From Blattabacterium cuenoti (GTDB taxonomy: Bacteria > Bacteroidota > Bacteroidia > Flavobacteriales > Blattabacteriaceae): DNA of 64,000 bases. The position numbers and the translations under genes were made by a program. Shown here in pieces: positions 7,449 through 17,563 of this stretch. Location: positions 542,031 to 606,030 of the forward strand of contig NZ_CP059195.1 of the NCBI RefSeq assembly GCF_014251695.1, given 5' to 3'. The notes under the pieces were generated by a model, which searched no databases, was not told the origin of the DNA, and saw only the letters and a program-made list of their open reading frames with translations. Numbering within the stretch: the stretch's first letter is position 1; each line of letters starts with the position of its first letter.

Positions 7449-10178
7449 ATGCGTGTAAGAAACTTTTTTACAATTTATGTAACCATAATATTGACTACAA
7501 TTTGTTTATATTACATATCATATAGTATACATTCTGAAAATCAGACTAAGAAAAGTTTAAATCTAGGATTAGATTTAAAAGGCGGAATTAGTCTAATTTT
7601 AGATATTTCTGAAAAAGATTTGTTAAAAAAATTTTCTGAAAATTCCCAAAATTTTATTTTTTTAAAAGCACTAGAAAATGCTGATAAGAAAAAAAAAGAA
7701 AATCCAAATATAAATTATTTATCATTTTTTATCAATTTCTTTAATCAAGAGATTAAAAATAAAAAATTAAATATCAGTTTATCTTCTCCAAATTTATTTG
7801 GAAACAAATCAAATATTGAAGATATTGATCCTAATAGTTCTGATTTTGAAGTCGAAAGATTTTTAAAAAAAAAAGTAGAATCATCTATAATTTCTATTCA
7901 AAAAATTTTGAGATCCAGAATAGATAGATTTGGAATTATACAACCCAATATTCAAAGAATAAAAAATTCTAATCGAATTTTAATAGAATTATCTGGAATA
8001 AAAAATATAGATAGAATAAAAAATATTTTAGAAAAAAAAGCGGAATTACATTTTTTTGAAACTTATAATTTTCAAGAAATTATTTCATACTTTAATACAA
8101 TTAATAAATTTTATAAGAAAAAACATTCTGAAAGGATGAAATCTTTTATAGATTTTTTGAATATCCCACTTATTAAATCTTCAAATATAGTTGGATTAGT
8201 TCATGTAAAACATAAAACAATCATTTCCAATTTTTTAAACTCTTTGGAGGCTAAAAATTCTTTACCGTATTATTTGCATGATGTAAAATTTTTATGGGGG
8301 TCGAAAAATTTCGAGAATTTTTGTCAATTATTTGCTGTAAAAATAAATGAAGAAGAAACGTATCATTCTTTAAACGGAGATATGGTAACTCACGCTTACA
8401 AATCTTTTGGCCCTTCAAATGAAATATCTATAAATATAAAAATGAATCAAGAAGGAACTAAAAAATGGAAAATATTTACAGAAAAAAATATGGGAAAAAA
8501 TGTCGCAATAGTACTTGATAATTTCGTATACGCTGCCCCTGTAGTCAAATCAGTCATTCCAAATGGAATGTCTCAAATATATGGAGATTTTTCCATACAA
8601 GAATCGAATGATTTAATAAATGTATTAAATACAGGAGAATTGCCTACTTCTGTAAAAGTTATTCAAACTGACATAATAGGTCCTTATTTAGGGAAAGAAT
8701 CCATTCGAAATGGAATCACATCTTTTTTAATAGCCTTATTTTTTATATTTATTTGGATGTTTTTTTATTATTCCATTCCAGGATTATATGCGAACATTGT
8801 CCTTTTTTTTAATATAATATTTATTTTTGGTGTTCTTATTTCCATGAATGCAGTTTTGACATTTCCTGGTATTGCAGGTATTATATTAACATTAGCAATG
8901 TCCATGGACGCTAATATTCTGATTTATGAAAAAATTAAAGAAAATATAAAAAATAAAATTTATATATTAACATCTATTCATAATAGTTATACATTACAAG
9001 GGGCTTTATCATCTATTATAGATGGACAAATTACCACTTTATTATGTGGGATTATTTTATATTATTTTGGAATAGGACCAATCCGAGGATTTGCTACTAC
9101 CTTAATTATTGGAATCATAATATCTATGTTTACCTCCATTTGTTTAGGAAGATTATTTTTAGAATGGCATTTAAAAAAGTATAAAAAAATTTTTTTTAGA
9201 AATTTTTTGAATAAAATTCAAAATGTACAATATGATTTTTTATCTAAAAGGAAATGGATTTATATGATTTCTTCTATTCTGATTATTGTTAGTATACTTT
9301 CTTTTTTCTTAAAAGGCTTCAATCTTGGATTAGATTTTGTTGGAGGCCGTTCTTACGTAATTCTTTTTGATCGTAAGATGGTTCCTGAAAAAATTTCGGA
9401 AATTTTGTCAAAAACTTTTATAGAGAATGGAAAACCTTCCTTTCCGAGAGTACAAACATTTAGAGATGAAAATCAACTAAAAATAGTCACAAAATATAAA
9501 ATATGGGAAGAAAACAATCAAGTAGATGAAATAATTTTAAAAAAAATATTTACAGCCTTAAAAGCTTTCTTTCCTATCAATTTTGAGGATTTTAAAAAAA
9601 TAAAAAAAAATAAATCATTAGGAATTTTATCTGTTGAAAAAGTAGGACCTGTAATAGCTCAATATATGACTAATAAAGCATTTATTTCTATTATAATTTC
9701 TTTAATAGGAATTTTTACATATATTTTGATAAGATTCAAAAAATGGCAATTTGGATTTGGTGCAACAATCTCTTTAATTCATGATTCCATTATCGTACTT
9801 GGAGTCTTTTCTTTTTTTCACGAAAAATTTCCTATTCTAGAAATAGATCAGACTTTTATAGCTGCTTTATTAACGATAATAGGTTATTCAATTAATGATA
9901 CCGTAATAGTTTATGATAAAATTAGACAAATTTCAAAAAAAACATCATTTCTTATGAAAGATACCATAAATAAAGGGATTTGCACCTCTTTAACAAGAAC
10001 TATAAATACTTCTTTTATCACTTTATTAGTAATTTTGATTATTTTTTTAGTTGGAGGAAAAGTTCTTCATAGTTTTATGTTAGCTTTATTTATTGGAATC
10101 AGTATAGGGACTTATTCCTCTATCTTTATTGCCCCATCTATAGTATATGATTGTTGTAAAAAAAATATAAAAAAATGA
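7449..10178 (+). CDS. secDF: Protein translocase subunit SecDF (fusion)
   Basis: Single-chain SecD-SecF, which uses proton motive force to pull proteins through SecYEG. The SecD half starts with one membrane helix and the GLDLKGG signature at residues 40-46. It has a large periplasmic P1 region, then five helices around 430-600. The SecF half begins near residue 615 with GLDFVGGRSYV and ends in a second helix bundle containing GYSINDTVIVYDK. At 909 aa it is a little shorter than many Bacteroidota SecDF proteins, mainly in P1. The fused form is usual in this phylum. It overlaps tatA by 4 bp (ATGA). Confidence 0.94.
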   Translation: MRVRNFFTIYVTIILTTICLYYISYSIHSENQTKKSLNLGLDLKGGISLILDISEKDLLKKFSENSQNFIFLKALENADKKKKENPNINYLSFFINFFNQEIKNKKLNISLSSPNLFGNKSNIEDIDPNSSDFEVERFLKKKVESSIISIQKILRSRIDRFGIIQPNIQRIKNSNRILIELSGIKNIDRIKNILEKKAELHFFETYNFQEIISYFNTINKFYKKKHSERMKSFIDFLNIPLIKSSNIVGLVHVKHKTIISNFLNSLEAKNSLPYYLHDVKFLWGSKNFENFCQLFAVKINEEETYHSLNGDMVTHAYKSFGPSNEISINIKMNQEGTKKWKIFTEKNMGKNVAIVLDNFVYAAPVVKSVIPNGMSQIYGDFSIQESNDLINVLNTGELPTSVKVIQTDIIGPYLGKESIRNGITSFLIALFFIFIWMFFYYSIPGLYANIVLFFNIIFIFGVLISMNAVLTFPGIAGIILTLAMSMDANILIYEKIKENIKNKIYILTSIHNSYTLQGALSSIIDGQITTLLCGIILYYFGIGPIRGFATTLIIGIIISMFTSICLGRLFLEWHLKKYKKIFFRNFLNKIQNVQYDFLSKRKWIYMISSILIIVSILSFFLKGFNLGLDFVGGRSYVILFDRKMVPEKISEILSKTFIENGKPSFPRVQTFRDENQLKIVTKYKIWEENNQVDEIILKKIFTALKAFFPINFEDFKKIKKNKSLGILSVEKVGPVIAQYMTNKAFISIIISLIGIFTYILIRFKKWQFGFGATISLIHDSIIVLGVFSFFHEKFPILEIDQTFIAALLTIIGYSINDTVIVYDKIRQISKKTSFLMKDTINKGICTSLTRTINTSFITLLVILIIFLVGGKVLHSFMLALFIGISIGTYSSIFIAPSIVYDCCKKNIKK

Positions 10179-10441
10179 AAAATTTTTTATTTATTAGTTT
10201 AGAAGAAAGTTTCTTTATCATTTTTATAGCTATACTTATTTTTGGTCCTAAAAAAATACCTGACATAGCTCGTGGATTAGGAGAAGGAGTACGATACTTA
10301 AGAAATGCAAAAACAAAAATTAAAAATGAAATTATTAAAAATAATATTGATCAATCTATAAAAAAAAAAGAAATTTCTGATGATGAAGAAAAAAAAGTAA
10401 AAAAATATATTCCTCCTTTTTCTATAAAACGAAATAATTAA
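10175..10441 (+). CDS. tatA: Twin-arginine translocase subunit TatA/E
   Basis: An 88-residue protein with the TatA plan: a short N-terminal hydrophobic helix (about 9-25), the FGPKKIPDIARGLGEG hinge and amphipathic helix, and a charged C-terminal tail. TatA forms the pore-like assembly of the Tat system for folded proteins. It is translationally coupled to secDF through an ATGA overlap. tatC is not in this window and would have to be present elsewhere for a working pathway. Its stop shares a TTAA with the stop of the convergent ppiD gene. Confidence 0.85.
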   Translation: MKNFLFISLEESFFIIFIAILIFGPKKIPDIARGLGEGVRYLRNAKTKIKNEIIKNNIDQSIKKKEISDDEEKKVKKYIPPFSIKRNN

Positions 10442-12567
10442 ATATTTTTTCTATAATCTATAATATTAGATTTTTCAATTAATACATTTCCTATTTTTTC
10501 TAAAATATTTTTTCTCAACTTAGTATTTAAAGATTCTATTTCATAAGAAAAATAAGAAATATTTTTATATGTATTAAAACGTTTTAATGGTCTTATGAAA
10601 AAAACTCCTCTTTCTCCTAATATTGGTTTAGAAATTTCATACAATTTTAAGGAAAATGCATATCCCACTACTTTAGGTTCTTTGTAGTCTCCAATCATAG
10701 ATTGATCAAAATTGATTTTACAAGATTTATTTATTTTTTTAGAAAAACAAAAAGCTATTTTTTTCAAATTTATATGTTTATTTTTTATCATTTTATATAA
10801 AAAATGATCTATTTTTTTATTCATAAGAAAAGGAATGATATGATTTTTTATTTTTTCAATAGGATATCCTTTTTTTTGAATTTTAGATAAAAAAACCATA
10901 ATATGATCTTTATTTGAAGTAGAAAAAATTTTTATATCTCCCTCCTTTCTATTTTTTTCATAAGACCAATTTATGATTTCTTTATCTACTTCGGTATTTA
11001 AATCGTGAATATTCCATTGATAATTTTTGATTTCTTTCAAAAAAATAGTTTCATATCTTTTTTTTCTTGCATTATTAATAAATGTATTTAAATTTGAATT
11101 TTTATTTTCTTTCATGAATTGAACAGTTTTTTGATAAAGGATCTCTTCCGTTTTTCTTGATGGAGTCAATGTTTTAATTATTATAGCAAATTGATAAACA
11201 GGTTTGATATCTTTTATGTCGTCAATTCTAATGATATGATATCCAAATTTCGTTTCAGTTAAACCTATTGTTCCTTTTTTATTTTTTGAAGAAAAAAAAT
11301 GAAATGATCCCTCCCCCTTAAATGTTTCATTTTGTTCTTCATATTTCATCCATCCTAAATTACCTTTATTATTTTTGGCATTGATGATATCATCAGATTT
11401 TTTCGTTACTAATGAATTGAATTGATCAGGATTTTTAACAAGAAAATCATACATTGTTTTCGCTATTTCTTTAGCTTTTTTTTTAGTCCTATTTTTGGAA
11501 AAACGTACAGACTCCTTATGAGAAATTAATATATGGCTGGATAAAACGGAATTGTATACCATATTTTTTCCAGTTAGTTTAGCCATAATATAAATATTGT
11601 TATCTTTAACAGGGCCAAACATACTTCCAACTTTATTGTTTTTCACCACAAAATGTTGTAAAATAATAGGAAGATTTTTTTTTAAATAAAAATTTCTATC
11701 AAAAGGTTTTTCAGATTGATTAGAAACAATTATAGAATTATGATTCGAAAATCGAAATTTATTAAATAATTTTTTCATTTCAATATCCATATTATTTTCA
11801 TCATCCAATGATGGACGAGAACGGAAAACTACAAAACTGAGGTTTCTTAAATTTTCTTTTTTGTAAAGAAATTTATTTTTATGAATAAAATCATAAATAT
11901 CGTCACTTTTGATTCTATAATATCTTTTTTCTATTTCTGAATAAGGAATAAATATATAATCAATTATGGAAAATTTATTTTTATTTCTATAATTTAATTG
12001 AGCTTCTACAAAAGATGTATTCAATCCATACATCAACATTTCTACATATTTTTTTGCAAGGATTCTTTTTGGAATACTCTTTTTTTCATAAAACCAAATA
12101 TTTTTTTCTGCTTCTATTTGAGGGGCTAAATTTGAAGGAATTTTTTCTAAATTTTTTAAATACAATTTAAATTTTTCTATATTCATTTTCCCATTTTCAT
12201 TTTGAAAATCAATAATTTTACTATATATAGATTGTTTTTCTATTGCTTTCCAAAAATCTTTTTTTGTACTTTGTATTCCTAATTTATTAGCTTGTTGATT
12301 TAGTATTTTTTCATGAACTAATAGTTTCCAAGCGTCATTTTTTAAATAATGATCAGGCTCATCTTCACGAAATCGTTTCAAAAATTGAAAACAATCAAGA
12401 TATTCATTTAAAAAAATATTATCTCCATTTACTTTTCCAATAATATCGGAATTTTCAGTAAAAAATTTTAGAATAATATTAGGATCTAATATAAAAAATA
12501 TTAAAGATATGATTATGAAAAAGAAAACGAACCATGTATTTTTTCTGATTTTTTCTAAAAAACTCAT
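10438..12567 (-). CDS. ppiD: Membrane-anchored peptidyl-prolyl isomerase/chaperone (PpiD/SurA-like)
   Basis: A 709-residue protein with one N-terminal membrane anchor (about residues 11-28) followed by a large periplasmic part. This has a SurA_N-like helical region and a parvulin (rotamase) domain around 340-460, recognisable from SSHILISHKES and the closing KFGYHIIRI. The PpiD family assists folding of newly exported outer-membrane and periplasmic proteins near SecYEG. It ends the lptC-CNNM-ppiD run, with only 1 bp separating it from the CNNM gene. In Bacteroidota this family is often annotated simply as peptidylprolyl isomerase. Confidence 0.85.
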   Translation of the reverse strand: MSFLEKIRKNTWFVFFFIIISLIFFILDPNIILKFFTENSDIIGKVNGDNIFLNEYLDCFQFLKRFREDEPDHYLKNDAWKLLVHEKILNQQANKLGIQSTKKDFWKAIEKQSIYSKIIDFQNENGKMNIEKFKLYLKNLEKIPSNLAPQIEAEKNIWFYEKKSIPKRILAKKYVEMLMYGLNTSFVEAQLNYRNKNKFSIIDYIFIPYSEIEKRYYRIKSDDIYDFIHKNKFLYKKENLRNLSFVVFRSRPSLDDENNMDIEMKKLFNKFRFSNHNSIIVSNQSEKPFDRNFYLKKNLPIILQHFVVKNNKVGSMFGPVKDNNIYIMAKLTGKNMVYNSVLSSHILISHKESVRFSKNRTKKKAKEIAKTMYDFLVKNPDQFNSLVTKKSDDIINAKNNKGNLGWMKYEEQNETFKGEGSFHFFSSKNKKGTIGLTETKFGYHIIRIDDIKDIKPVYQFAIIIKTLTPSRKTEEILYQKTVQFMKENKNSNLNTFINNARKKRYETIFLKEIKNYQWNIHDLNTEVDKEIINWSYEKNRKEGDIKIFSTSNKDHIMVFLSKIQKKGYPIEKIKNHIIPFLMNKKIDHFLYKMIKNKHINLKKIAFCFSKKINKSCKINFDQSMIGDYKEPKVVGYAFSLKLYEISKPILGERGVFFIRPLKRFNTYKNISYFSYEIESLNTKLRKNILEKIGNVLIEKSNIIDYRKNI

Positions 12568-12568
12568 T

Positions 12569-13864
12569 TTAAATTTTTTTTTTAAGAAAAACTTCTTCTA
12601 TTTTATTTTTAGATACTTTTTTAATTTCAATAAAAAAATTATTATTAATAATAATTTTATCTCCATTTTTTGGAATATCTCCTGTATAAGTAACAATCAA
12701 TCCTCCTAAAGTTTCATATTTATCAGATTGAGGAAGATCTAAATTATATTTAGCATTAATAAAATCAATTTCTAAACGTGCAGAAAATAAAAATTCACAA
12801 TCATTTAATTTATTATCCAATAACAAATTCTCATCATGTTCATCCTTTATATCTCCAAGAAATTCTTCTAAAATATCTTCTATAGTTATCATCCCAGCTG
12901 TCCCTCCATATTCATCTAAAACAATAGCAATACTTCTTTTTTTTTTAATTAAAAGATCCATTATTTCCCTTACGGGAGTAGTTATATAAACTGATTCTAC
13001 TGATCTAATTATAGATTCAATATTGTTTGGTTTTTTTAGTAATTCTAAATAATGAATATAACCTATAATATTATCTATATCATTTTTATAAATTACTATT
13101 TTAGATAAGCCACTTTCAGTAAAAATATTTCTAATTCTATCTGTAGAAGAGTATGTTAGATTAAAACAAACTATTTCCTTTCTAGGGACCATACATTCTC
13201 GTGCTTTTTTTTCAGAAAAATCTAGAGCTTTATGAAAAATTTCAATTTCAGATTCTATAAACTCTTTTCCTTTTACATTTTTTTCTATATTTTCTGATAA
13301 AAAACAAATCAAATCTTCTTTATCAAAAATTTTCTTTTTATTATTTTCTTGTTCTCCTAAAATTTTTAAAAAAATATTAGAAATACAAATAATAGAGTTT
13401 GTAATAGGAGAGAATATTTTATATATTATATATGCAGGGATAATGAACAAACTCAATAATTCATTTGAATATACACTAAATATTATTTTTGGTATGAATT
13501 CTCCAATAATCAAAATAATAGTAGCAGAAAAAACTGTTTCCAAAAAAATCATCCATAAAGAATTATCTAAAAATTCTTTTGGAAAAATATACAAAAATAA
13601 TTTCCCCATATAAATCCCATATATAACTAATGATATAGTATTCCCAATTACCATTGTAGTAATAAATTTTTTGGAATTACTAATACTTTTTGAAAGTAAT
13701 TTAGAATGAAAAGATCCTTTTTTGTTTTCTTTTTCTAATTCTATTTGAAATAAACTAGAAGAAATTAAAGCCATTTCCATACCAGAAAAAAAAGCAGATA
13801 CAAGAATAGTAATAAAAACTATACTAATATGAAAAATTATATTATTTAACAGGCAAAGTTCCAC
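12569..13864 (-). CDS. CNNM/CorC-family membrane protein with CBS domains (GldE-like)
   Basis: A 431-residue protein. A DUF21/CNNM membrane domain with about four helices (1-190) is followed by a CBS pair (about 205-330, with MVPRKEI and VLDEYGGTAGMITIEDI), then a CorC_HlyC domain at the C-terminus. The family is associated with magnesium or cobalt efflux. In gliding Bacteroidota the neighbour of lptC is called GldE, but nothing here suggests gliding, and the old name hemolysin is misleading. It overlaps lptC by 23 bp and is followed by ppiD 1 bp later, so it is clearly in the same operon. Confidence 0.85.
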   Translation of the reverse strand: MELCLLNNIIFHISIVFITILVSAFFSGMEMALISSSLFQIELEKENKKGSFHSKLLSKSISNSKKFITTMVIGNTISLVIYGIYMGKLFLYIFPKEFLDNSLWMIFLETVFSATIILIIGEFIPKIIFSVYSNELLSLFIIPAYIIYKIFSPITNSIICISNIFLKILGEQENNKKKIFDKEDLICFLSENIEKNVKGKEFIESEIEIFHKALDFSEKKARECMVPRKEIVCFNLTYSSTDRIRNIFTESGLSKIVIYKNDIDNIIGYIHYLELLKKPNNIESIIRSVESVYITTPVREIMDLLIKKKRSIAIVLDEYGGTAGMITIEDILEEFLGDIKDEHDENLLLDNKLNDCEFLFSARLEIDFINAKYNLDLPQSDKYETLGGLIVTYTGDIPKNGDKIIINNNFFIEIKKVSKNKIEEVFLKKKI

Positions 13865-14372
13865 TAATATTTTTTAATCTAATTTTTTTTAAATCATCAG
13901 AAGCTTCTATTCCGTTTGTTGCATGTAGTATAATTCCATCTGAATTAGATACGATTGTTGTATATTTTTTATTAAATATTTTTTTATTTTTTCTATCCCA
14001 AAAAATCTCCTCTGTTTTCAATAAAAAACCTTCAGGACTCATAATTTTGATATTTCCTTTAATATGATAAAATATTTGATCAATTGATTTTACCCAATCA
14101 GCACTAAGGTAAGTACATTTTTTAGTATCTTTATTATAAATAAATAAATTTAAACCATTCGGAAATAAAGTATAGAAGTCATATTCTATAATAACGGGAG
14201 AATAAATAGTAAATTTTAAGTATCCTTCTTCTTTATAGAAAATCCTTGTTTGAATAAGGATATTTTTAGGTAATTTTTTTCGTTTTTTTACTATTAAAGA
14301 ATTTCTATTCACACAAGAAAATAGAACAAAAAATAATAAAAAAATAGAATAATGAAATTTATTACTGATTAT
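13842..14372 (-). CDS. lptC: LPS export protein LptC-like lipoprotein (non-standard start)
   Basis: The conserved part (156 residues from a GTG at 14312) has the LptC/DUF1239 pattern: an EEGYLKF segment, GNIKIMSPEGFLLKTEEIFWD and a C-terminal GIEASDDL. LptC carries LPS from LptBFG toward LptA. Reading further upstream, the same frame stays open to a stop at 14373-14375. It encodes a basic, then strongly hydrophobic stretch ending in LFSC directly before the GTG, which is a textbook lipoprotein signal and lipobox. No ATG, GTG or TTG precedes it; ATA (14372) or ATC (14369) are the only plausible starts. I therefore extend the gene to 14372. The start is uncertain; the family call is good. Confidence 0.72.
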   Translation of the reverse strand: MISNKFHYSIFLLFFVLFSCVNRNSLIVKKRKKLPKNILIQTRIFYKEEGYLKFTIYSPVIIEYDFYTLFPNGLNLFIYNKDTKKCTYLSADWVKSIDQIFYHIKGNIKIMSPEGFLLKTEEIFWDRKNKKIFNKKYTTIVSNSDGIILHATNGIEASDDLKKIRLKNISGTLPVK

Positions 14373-14411
14373 TTATTGTATTTTTATTTTATTTTTTTGT
14401 ATTTTTTGTAT

Positions 14412-14484
14412 GGTATCTTAGCTCAGTAGGTAGAGCAAAGGACTGAAAATCCTTGTGTCCCCGGTTCGATTCCGGGAGATACCA
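14412..14484 (+). tRNA. tRNA-Phe (anticodon GAA)
   Basis: A 73-nt cloverleaf. The acceptor GGTATCT (14412-14418) pairs with AGATACC (14477-14483), with discriminator A at 14484. The D arm is GCTC...GAGC, the anticodon loop CTGAAAA gives GAA, and the T arm is CCGGTTCGATTCCGG. The encoded 3' end is not CCA (the next bases are CT), so CCA must be added after transcription. It lies alone on the + strand between two minus-strand envelope operons. Confidence 0.95.
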
Positions 14485-14494
14485 CTGTTTATGC

Positions 14495-14998
14495 TTACTT
14501 ATTTATTCCTAATTCTTTTTTAACGGCTTCAGTAATATCCTCCCCTTTATTGACTAATACTCCTTTTCCAGGACTACAATCGTCAACTCTGATAATATTT
14601 TTATCTTTATCTATTACTTTATGAATAGCATTTTCTATTTTCTTGTATATAGGATTTAATAGTTTATTTTGTTTTTTAGTTAAATCATCTGCCGCTGTTT
14701 TTTGATAAGCATGAGCTCTTGCCTGCAAAATTTCTAATTCTTTTTTAAGAATTGGATTTTTATTTTTTTGAAATTTTTCTGCTTTTTTATGGAATTCTTT
14801 TGCTAATTTATCTAAAATATTTTCATGAATTTTACTAATTCTATCTAATTCTTTTTGAGCAGTAGAAAATTCTGACATTTTTTCTATCAAAGCTATACTA
14901 TTTAGGCAAACTATTTTTCTATGACATTCCATAGAATATGAATGATATCCAAATAAAAATAGAAATAATAGAAAATAAAAAATTGTATTTTTTTTCAT
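14495..14998 (-). CDS. OmpH/Skp-family periplasmic chaperone
   Basis: A 167-residue protein with an N-terminal signal peptide (about 1-22). The body is mostly charged and helical (about residues 45-115), as expected for the Skp tentacles that hold unfolded outer-membrane proteins. A conserved VDCSPGKGVLVNKGEDIT-like end is typical of Bacteroidota OmpH paralogues. It lies 30 bp after bamA on the same strand, the usual bamA-ompH arrangement. Many relatives have two tandem ompH genes; only one is here. Confidence 0.85.
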   Translation of the reverse strand: MKKNTIFYFLLFLFLFGYHSYSMECHRKIVCLNSIALIEKMSEFSTAQKELDRISKIHENILDKLAKEFHKKAEKFQKNKNPILKKELEILQARAHAYQKTAADDLTKKQNKLLNPIYKKIENAIHKVIDKDKNIIRVDDCSPGKGVLVNKGEDITEAVKKELGINK

Positions 14999-15028
14999 AT
15001 GATCTTTTATGTTTTTATTTGTGTTATC

Positions 15029-17551
15029 TTACAAATCTTTTCCTATTATAAAATGTATTTTCCCTTTTGATTTTTTAAAACCATGAACTATATCATTATC
15101 TATAGGATATCCAAAATCTACTCCTAAAACACCTATTGGAGTCCAAAATAAACGAATTCCAAATCCAAAAGATTTATTTAGAATTAATGGATTAAATTTT
15201 TTGTAAGAATTATTGACATTTCCTCCTTCTATAAAACAAGTAGTCCAAAGTTTTAAATTTGATAAGTTCTTAATTAAATAACGCATTTCCAAAATGAATT
15301 TATTATAAATTGTTCCACCATTATTTAATATCTGATCTTTAGAAGAATATCCTCTTAATGGAATATAATCTTTATCATGTAATTTTGATCCTGATAAATT
15401 ATTCTTCACTCCTCCTATATAAAATTTTTGAAACGAAAACAATTCTTTTGAATCATTGTATCGTCCCAAACAACCTAATTCTCCTCCTGCTTTCAAGATC
15501 ATGTTCTCTATAATTTTATGATACCAAAAGAAAATTATTTTTAATTTAAAATACTCCATCCATTCCTTATTTTCATTTTTATTAAAAATTACGGAATATG
15601 GAAAAGTAAACATACTATGAAATTGTATTCTGGATCCTTGAAATGGAAAAATGATATCGGGAATTGTTGAAAATCTTTGTAATGAAATTAAATAACTGAG
15701 ATTATTGAATTTACGTTTTTGATATAAATTAGAAGATATTTCTTTTTTATAAATAAATTTTTCGTAATCTATAGACATTAAAATTTTTGAATAAGGATCT
15801 AAAAAAGTTAAAGACTTATTTAAATCAACAGAAACCCCTATTTTTTCTAAAAAATGCTTTTCTTCATGTGATATTTTAGTATTTTTATATATTTGATACA
15901 AAAAATCTAAATCTTCTTCGTTTTTTATTTTTTGGATTAAGTATTGACTTTTAAAAGTAAGAGAAGTAGAAGATTTTCTCTCTATCCAGGGTTCTGTAAA
16001 AGAAAAACCATAAGATTTAAAATCTTTTCCTAATTGACTATGAATAATTAATTTCTGTCCGTCTCCTTGAGGGATAGGATTCCATAAATTCCACTTAAAA
16101 ATATTTTTAATAGAAAAATTTCCAAAATTTAACTTAAAATTTCCAATAATTTTTCTAAAATCTTTTCCTCCAAATCCTCCATAAAATTGAAATTCATTTG
16201 TATTTTTTTCTATAACATGCCATTCTATATCTATCAATCCATTTTTTTTAGTTTTTTTAATTTCATAATATACTTTCTTAAAAAGATTTAAATTTTCTAA
16301 ATGCAATAAACTATATTTTATTTTATAAATAGAAAAAAGATCTCCAGGATAAGTTTGTAATTCTCTTCTGATGACATGATCCTTAGTTATTGAATTTCCT
16401 AATATTATCACTTGATTTATATAAACTGGTTGATTTTCCTTAATTTTAATTTCCAAATCTATTTTATTATCTAAAATGATTTTTTCCATAAAAGAAATAT
16501 CAACAAATAAGTAACCTAAATTTAAATAGGCATACAAAATACTATTAGTATAAGAAGGATTTAAAATATTTTTTTTAATTCCAATTTGATTATACACGTT
16601 TCCTTTTTTATAAAATAAAATTTTATTTAAAAAATCTGTTTTTAATTTTTTATTCCCTAAGATACTAACGTTTCCTAAATAATATTTTTTCCCTTCTATT
16701 ATTTTTATCTTTATTCCATAATTTCCGGATTGTTTTTTCCATATCGAATCTAAAAATACTTTAATATCAATAAATCCCATCGATTTATATTTATTAATAA
16801 TATTTTTTAAGTTTTTTTTTATATTTTCTTCAATAAAAAGAGGTTTTTCAATTCTATAAATTAGAGATAAAAAATTTTTTTTAGTTTTATTCATTAGATC
16901 AAGTAATTCTTTATATAGAATTGTTTGATTCCCATCAAATAATATTTCTTCTATTTTAATTTTTTTTCTTTTATTTATATACAAACATAATACGTTTTTC
17001 TTATCCCCTTCCTTCTTTATTTCACTTGTTATATCTATTTCATGATATCCTTTTTTTGTATAATATTCTTGGATATCATTTTTTACAGTTTGTATCAAAT
17101 CACCAGAATTCTTATTTCCTATTTTAATTCTTTTTATAATATCAGAAAATTGATCTTTTTTAATTCCTGTTATTTTTATTTCATGAATTTCTTCTAAATC
17201 TTCTAATTCAAAAAATAAATCAATTTCATTTTCATTGTTATATAAATTTTTTTTATAAATGGATATATTTTTAAAAAGATTACTTTTCCACAACTTTTTT
17301 ACAGCATTATCCGTTTTTATTCCATCAACATCAATTAGTTCTCCTGGAAAAATACCTGATAATTCAGAAATAAAACGATTATCATATTTAGTTTTTCCTG
17401 TAATATGTATTTCTCTCACAATGAAAGAAGTATTCTTATTATTTGTAATAAAATTATTCTCATTTTTAACAGAAAATGAGTATACTTGTTGTATTTGCAT
17501 TATTATTATAAATAAATAAAAAATGCTATTTATAAAGAGATTTTGTTTCAT
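15029..17551 (-). CDS. bamA: Outer membrane protein assembly factor BamA (Omp85)
   Basis: An 840-residue protein with a signal peptide (about 1-25), several POTRA domains (about 40-440; repeated motifs such as VREIHITG, EEILFDGN and GNVSILGNKKL), and a C-terminal 16-strand barrel (about 450-840). The barrel contains the family's surface motif in KLHDKDYIPLRGYS. BamA inserts beta-barrel proteins into the outer membrane. The chain ends in GKDL rather than the usual terminal aromatic residue, so the beta-signal is atypical. It sits between uppS (12 bp) and ompH (30 bp) in one transcription unit. Confidence 0.93.
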   Translation of the reverse strand: MKQNLFINSIFYLFIIIMQIQQVYSFSVKNENNFITNNKNTSFIVREIHITGKTKYDNRFISELSGIFPGELIDVDGIKTDNAVKKLWKSNLFKNISIYKKNLYNNENEIDLFFELEDLEEIHEIKITGIKKDQFSDIIKRIKIGNKNSGDLIQTVKNDIQEYYTKKGYHEIDITSEIKKEGDKKNVLCLYINKRKKIKIEEILFDGNQTILYKELLDLMNKTKKNFLSLIYRIEKPLFIEENIKKNLKNIINKYKSMGFIDIKVFLDSIWKKQSGNYGIKIKIIEGKKYYLGNVSILGNKKLKTDFLNKILFYKKGNVYNQIGIKKNILNPSYTNSILYAYLNLGYLFVDISFMEKIILDNKIDLEIKIKENQPVYINQVIILGNSITKDHVIRRELQTYPGDLFSIYKIKYSLLHLENLNLFKKVYYEIKKTKKNGLIDIEWHVIEKNTNEFQFYGGFGGKDFRKIIGNFKLNFGNFSIKNIFKWNLWNPIPQGDGQKLIIHSQLGKDFKSYGFSFTEPWIERKSSTSLTFKSQYLIQKIKNEEDLDFLYQIYKNTKISHEEKHFLEKIGVSVDLNKSLTFLDPYSKILMSIDYEKFIYKKEISSNLYQKRKFNNLSYLISLQRFSTIPDIIFPFQGSRIQFHSMFTFPYSVIFNKNENKEWMEYFKLKIIFFWYHKIIENMILKAGGELGCLGRYNDSKELFSFQKFYIGGVKNNLSGSKLHDKDYIPLRGYSSKDQILNNGGTIYNKFILEMRYLIKNLSNLKLWTTCFIEGGNVNNSYKKFNPLILNKSFGFGIRLFWTPIGVLGVDFGYPIDNDIVHGFKKSKGKIHFIIGKDL

Positions 17552-17563
17552 GAATACAAAAAA

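Noticed and set aside
12569..13864. Hemolysin or gliding-motility assignment
   Set aside because: The domains are CNNM, CBS and CorC_HlyC; hemolysin is a legacy name and no other gliding genes are present.
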